Positions 5,257 to 7,774 of a DNA stretch of 7,774 nucleotides are shown one piece after another. Position 1 is the first letter of the stretch, and the number at the start of each line of letters is the position of its first letter. The DNA lies in assembly GCA_017618475.1 (NCBI GenBank), contig JAFZUF010000097.1, forward strand, positions 1 through 7,774. Reading direction: 5' to 3'. Below the pieces are notes generated by a model. That model saw only the letters and a list, made by a program, of their open reading frames with translations, ran no database searches and was not told the origin of the DNA. Origin of the DNA: Clostridia bacterium (GTDB lineage Bacteria; Bacillota; Clostridia; Christensenellales; UBA1242). A program made the translations under genes and the position numbers.

Positions 5257-5544
5257 ATGGCAAGTAGTAAAGAATTTAAAAATTACATTTTAGAACAATT
5301 ACGATTACTGGGTAGCATTGATTGTCGCCCGATGATGGGTGAATTTCTGTTGTACTATCAAGGAAAATTATTTGGCGGTATTTACGATAACCGCTTGTTG
5401 GTAAAACGAACCGCGACCAATGAACAGTTTCATTTGACGGCGGTGGTGCCATATCCTAACGCTAAACCAATGTACATGGTTGACAATCTTGATGATATGG
5501 AAATGTTGCAACAAGTTATTTTGGCTACATCTCAAGGTTTATAA
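5257..5544 (+). CDS. Stand-alone TfoX/Sxy N-terminal-domain protein
   Basis: This 95-residue protein corresponds to the TfoX N-terminal domain alone. The diagnostic stretch is RPMMGEFLLYYQGKLFGG (24-41) followed by IYDNRLLVK (42-50); AKPMYMVDNLDD (69-80) then matches the Firmicutes members, which often read AKPMxxVExxDD. In gammaproteobacteria full-length TfoX/Sxy co-activates competence genes. Short Firmicutes members have no established function, and a competence role should not be assumed. It is transcribed away from the Cys-rich pair and lies upstream of tRNA-Val, with no clear terminator in the 68 bases between. No Shine-Dalgarno site precedes the ATG; the family match starts close to the N-terminus, so the start is likely right. 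Confidence 0.85.
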   Translation: MASSKEFKNYILEQLRLLGSIDCRPMMGEFLLYYQGKLFGGIYDNRLLVKRTATNEQFHLTAVVPYPNAKPMYMVDNLDDMEMLQQVILATSQGL

Positions 5545-5573
5545 TTACGAATTTGTTTGTTTAAAAGAAAAGA

Positions 5574-5603
5574 CTTGGAAAAAGTTGATGGTCATGCTAT
5601 AAT
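5574..5603 (+). promoter_or_regulatory. Extended -10 promoter of tRNA-Val (and yigZ)
   Basis: TTGGAA (5574-5579) and a perfect TATAAT (5598-5603) are 18 bases apart. TG at 5595-5596 gives the extended TGnTATAAT form. The tRNA starts nine bases after the box. No other promoter fits between the tRNA and yigZ, so it probably also drives yigZ. Confidence 0.75.
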
Positions 5604-5612
5604 TAAACGATT

Positions 5613-5687
5613 GGGCAATTAACTCAGCGGGAGAGTATCCGCTTGACGTGCGGAAAGCCACAGGTTCGAACCCTGTATTGCCCACCA
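5613..5687 (+). tRNA. tRNA-Val(GAC), CCA encoded
   Basis: The acceptor stem GGGCAAT (5613-5619) pairs fully with ATTGCCC (5677-5683), followed by discriminator A5684 and an encoded CCA (5685-5687). The anticodon stem TCCGC/GCGGA (5638-5642, 5650-5654) holds the loop TTGACGT, so the anticodon is GAC at 5645-5647, reading GUC and GUU. The T arm is ACAGG-TTCGAAC-CCTGT. The next gene starts four bases after the CCA. Confidence 0.96.
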
Positions 5688-5691
5688 GATT

Positions 5692-6312
5692 ATGACAAAC
5701 GATTTTCAAACTTTGCCGGCGGGCGAATGGCAACAAACTTTGGTAGTACAAAAATCGCGGTTTGTCGCGTTTGCGACGCGTGTTGATTCCTCTACCGAAG
5801 CGCAAAACTTTATTAAACGGGTGGCATTAGCCGATGCAACGCACCATTGTTATGCATATATTACGATGGATGGACAAAAGTCCAATGATAACGGTGAACC
5901 GTCCGGCACGGCGGGATTGCCAATTTTACAAGCCATTAAGAACGCGGGTTTGACTAACGTGGTGGTTGTGGTGGACCGTTATTTTGGTGGCATTAAATTA
6001 GGAACTGGTGGTTTGGCACGGGCGTACGGTCAAGCGGCGACGCAAGTGTTGTCATCCGTAACACCGATTTTGGTGCGTGATTGTGTGGTTTTAACTTTTG
6101 ACAGTTCCTATGAACAACAAGCCGCGGTCGGGCAATTAGTGGCGAAGCACGGTAAACCATTGGCAGTAGTTTATCAAGACGTTGTGCAATGGCGGGTGGC
6201 GGTACCGGTTGAATGGCAAATAACCTTTATCAATGAATTAGCCGAAGTTTTACGCACAACACCACAAGTTGTGATTATTGAACCGCACGCGTGGGTTGAA
6301 TTTCCGGTATAA
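5692..6312 (+). CDS. yigZ: YigZ/IMPACT-family protein
   Basis: This conserved cytosolic protein of the IMPACT/YigZ family has an unsettled biochemical role; the eukaryotic relative IMPACT acts on Gcn2 signalling. The 206-residue length is typical. Motifs are KSRF (21-24), HHCYAY (51-56), DNGEPSGTAGLPIL (66-79) and VVVDRYFGGIKLGTGGLARA (92-111). The C-terminal half (about 120-190) fits the EF-G domain V-like DUF1949 domain. The ATG is four bases after the tRNA-Val CCA and has no Shine-Dalgarno site. Later in-frame TTG codons (for example Leu8) have none either, and the family N-terminus matches the ATG. The mRNA 5' end may therefore be made by tRNA 3' processing, leaving a nearly leaderless message. 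spoIIIAA follows after 10-16 bases. Confidence 0.92.
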   Translation: MTNDFQTLPAGEWQQTLVVQKSRFVAFATRVDSSTEAQNFIKRVALADATHHCYAYITMDGQKSNDNGEPSGTAGLPILQAIKNAGLTNVVVVVDRYFGGIKLGTGGLARAYGQAATQVLSSVTPILVRDCVVLTFDSSYEQQAAVGQLVAKHGKPLAVVYQDVVQWRVAVPVEWQITFINELAEVLRTTPQVVIIEPHAWVEFPV

Positions 6313-6322
6313 GTGCATATGC

Positions 6323-7213
6323 ATGGGTATGGATACGCTGCGTGCAATTTTACCCGATCAAGTTCAACAAGCTTTGAAACATTTACCATTAGCACAAATT
6401 TATGAGTTACGTTTGCGTGCCAATGCACCGGTGGTGGCATGTGTTGACGGTCGCAATTTTCCTTTACAAGGTGTGGACGTAACGTGCGAAGATTTGGAAA
6501 ACATTGTACATAAAGCAGCGGAGTACGCTATTTATGCGGTCTTGGACCAAATTGTGAAAGGTTTCATTACGATTCGTGGTGGTGTACGAATTGGCATTGC
6601 TGGTGAATTGGTTGTGGAACACGGACAGGTGTTGGCGGTCAAACATATCAGTTCGTTATGCATTCGTGTACCACACGCGGTAAAGAATTGTGCCTATGCG
6701 TTGGTACCGTATTTGTTTGGTTTAGAACGTCCATTGTCAACTTTAATTGTGGCACCGCCCGGAGCTGGCAAGACCACAATGTTGCGTGATTTAGCCCGAC
6801 AGATTGGACAAAAGTATCCGCACTTAAACACTCTATTATTAGATGAACGTGGTGAATTGGCGGCATGTTACCAAGGCGAACCACAGTTGGACGTGGGACA
6901 AAATTGCGATGTGATTACGGGTGGCACGAAAGCGTTTGGTTTTGAAAACGGCTTACGCAGTTTACGTCCGGACGTGATAATTACCGATGAAATCGCAACG
7001 GTGGACGATGCCGCTATGTTGGCTCGGGCGGTGCGCAGCGGCGTGGTGGTGATTGCCAGTGTGCATGCCGCCGATATGGGCGAAGTACGTGCTAAACCGG
7101 ATTTGGGTATTTTGGTGACGCAAGGTGTGTTTGACCGTTACGTGGTTTTACGTACGGGTGAACGTGCCGGTGAAGTGGTAGGTATTTTTAATCGGGGGCT
7201 TGGTCGTTTGTGA
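6323..7213 (+). CDS. spoIIIAA: Stage III sporulation protein AA, channel ATPase
   Basis: SpoIIIAA is a cytosolic secretion-type ATPase thought to power the SpoIIIA-SpoIIQ channel that links mother cell and engulfed forespore. Residues are counted from ATG 6329 (294 aa); ATG 6323 adds two, and both fit the family start DTLRAILPDQVQQAL. Family features are YELRLRANAPV (25-35), VKGFITIRGGVRIGIAGE (76-93), the P-loop APPGAGKTT (142-150), LDERGE (171-176), the Walker B-like VIITDE (206-211) and SVHA (234-237). Bacillus subtilis SpoIIIAA has 307 residues. A TTG further upstream at 6278 would overlap yigZ and add residues unlike the family. No Shine-Dalgarno site is visible for either ATG. The gene overlaps spoIIIAB by four bases (GTGA). 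In other sporulators the operon is under mother-cell sigma-E control; I could not find a convincing sigma-E site here. Confidence 0.94.
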   Translation: MGMDTLRAILPDQVQQALKHLPLAQIYELRLRANAPVVACVDGRNFPLQGVDVTCEDLENIVHKAAEYAIYAVLDQIVKGFITIRGGVRIGIAGELVVEHGQVLAVKHISSLCIRVPHAVKNCAYALVPYLFGLERPLSTLIVAPPGAGKTTMLRDLARQIGQKYPHLNTLLLDERGELAACYQGEPQLDVGQNCDVITGGTKAFGFENGLRSLRPDVIITDEIATVDDAAMLARAVRSGVVVIASVHAADMGEVRAKPDLGILVTQGVFDRYVVLRTGERAGEVVGIFNRGLGRL

Positions 7214-7686
7214 AATGGTGGTTGGCGGTTGGTTGGTTTTTGGCTTGTGTTTTATTCGGTTGCGGACTTTATCGGCAACAATGGTGTAAGGTTCGCGATT
7301 ATGCGCAGTGGGTAGGTTTTTGCGATCATTTGCACCAAGCGATTGGGTTTGCTTTACAAACATTACCACAAGCGGTAGGGGATTATTTGCCGGTTAGTAC
7401 GGGCGGTTGTCGTGCCGTGTTAAGCGGGTATTTGGAAATGTTGCGCAATAATGTCGATTTAACCCGTGACCGTTGTCTGTCTTTAACCACTGATATAACG
7501 CTTGCCGAATTTCTTTACCAACTTGGCCGTACGGGGCGGATTACCGAACAAGACAAAATCAAAGCGGCACGAATTATCTTTGACGACAAAACCAAACAGG
7601 CGCGCCAAGTTTTGCAAACCAAAACGTCTATTATGCTGAAACTCTTAATAATTATTGGTATCGCAGGGGGAATTTTATGGATGTAG
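7210..7686 (+). CDS. spoIIIAB: Stage III sporulation protein AB
   Basis: SpoIIIAB is a mother-cell membrane component of the SpoIIIA channel, related to type II secretion GspF-like helical domains. The product is 158 residues (171 in Bacillus subtilis). It has an N-terminal hydrophobic helix (about 3-20), a mostly helical soluble middle with LYQLGRTGR at 102-110 (family pattern LGxxD), and a C-terminal hydrophobic helix (about 140-158). The start is GTG 7210, whose last three bases form the TGA of spoIIIAA, so translation is coupled. Five cysteines in the N-terminal two-thirds are more than I would expect for the family. The 3' end overlaps spoIIIAC by ten bases. Confidence 0.88.
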   Translation: MKWWLAVGWFLACVLFGCGLYRQQWCKVRDYAQWVGFCDHLHQAIGFALQTLPQAVGDYLPVSTGGCRAVLSGYLEMLRNNVDLTRDRCLSLTTDITLAEFLYQLGRTGRITEQDKIKAARIIFDDKTKQARQVLQTKTSIMLKLLIIIGIAGGILWM

Positions 7687-7774
7687 AAATCATTTTCAAA
7701 ATTGCGGCGATTGGTATTTTGGCAGCAGTGGTTTGTGCAATTTTAAAGCAGGCCGGTCGTGAAGAAATTGCTAC
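7677..7774 (+). CDS. spoIIIAC: Stage III sporulation protein AC (5' part, cut by window end)
   Basis: The window holds the first 32 codons. The sequence MDVEIIFKIAAIGILAAV continues to ILKQAGREEIA and matches the SpoIIIAC start, including the first transmembrane helix and the ILxQxGRxE turn before helix two. SpoIIIAC is a small (about 65-residue) two-helix membrane protein of the SpoIIIA channel. AGGGGGA at 7665-7671 lies five bases before the ATG, a good Shine-Dalgarno site inside the end of spoIIIAB. The gene overlaps spoIIIAB by ten bases. The order AA-AB-AC is the canonical operon order, and AD to AH are expected beyond the window. Confidence 0.9.
   Translation, partial: MDVEIIFKIAAIGILAAVVCAILKQAGREEIA

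Noticed and set aside
5257..5544. Competence regulator as part of a DNA-uptake system
   Set aside because: Only the TfoX N-terminal domain is present and no competence genes lie nearby; the family link does not carry that function in Firmicutes.
5545..5805. Minus-strand open frame across tRNA-Val
   Set aside because: It reads through a clear tRNA gene and into yigZ in antisense; it is the usual spurious frame opposite a tRNA.

Overview
The window looks like a chromosomal segment of a low-GC, endospore-forming Firmicute of the clostridial type. The evidence is the start of a spoIIIA sporulation operon (spoIIIAA, spoIIIAB, start of spoIIIAC), a Firmicutes-style rimP-nusA-ylxR cluster, Shine-Dalgarno sites of the AAAGGAG type, and tRNA genes that encode their CCA ends. 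I cannot name the species. No mobile element, CRISPR array, rRNA or prophage module is visible, and no stretch longer than about 130 bases is without a gene.

Layout. At 2-517 there is an unrecognised four-helix membrane protein. At 530-607 lie a promoter and a terminator-like hairpin that lead into rimP (608-856), nusA (872-1999) and ylxR (about 1989-2237). This RimP has only the N-terminal domain. The cluster does not continue into ylxQ/infB; a GT28/MGDG-synthase-type glycosyltransferase (2275-3351) follows instead. Next come tRNA-Ser(CGA) at 3422-3509 with a near-consensus extended -10 promoter, and a YgjV-family membrane protein (3573-4148).

On the minus strand is a two-gene unit, read 5125 to 4216. 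The first gene encodes a 185-residue Ser/Thr-rich beta-sandwich protein. The second encodes a 112-residue protein with 23 cysteines. Neither has a signal peptide. They appear to share a fold (Cna-B/carboxypeptidase-regulatory-like) and a C-terminal motif of the form FTLxDxxYxGxPxxxAxLN. This pair is the least ordinary part of the window. A role as cross-linked spore-surface or other structural protein is only an inference.

Back on the plus strand are a stand-alone TfoX N-terminal-domain protein (5257-5544), tRNA-Val(GAC) at 5613-5687, and yigZ, which starts only four bases after the tRNA CCA with no Shine-Dalgarno site. Then come spoIIIAA, spoIIIAB and spoIIIAC, tightly packed or overlapping. 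SpoIIIAA is the cytosolic ATPase, and SpoIIIAB and SpoIIIAC are membrane parts, of the mother cell-to-forespore feeding channel.

Several genes (2275, 5257, 5692, about 6323) lack a recognisable Shine-Dalgarno site, while their neighbours have strong ones. At two of these a -10-like box lies 8-11 bases upstream of the start codon, which would fit leaderless or near-leaderless transcripts.
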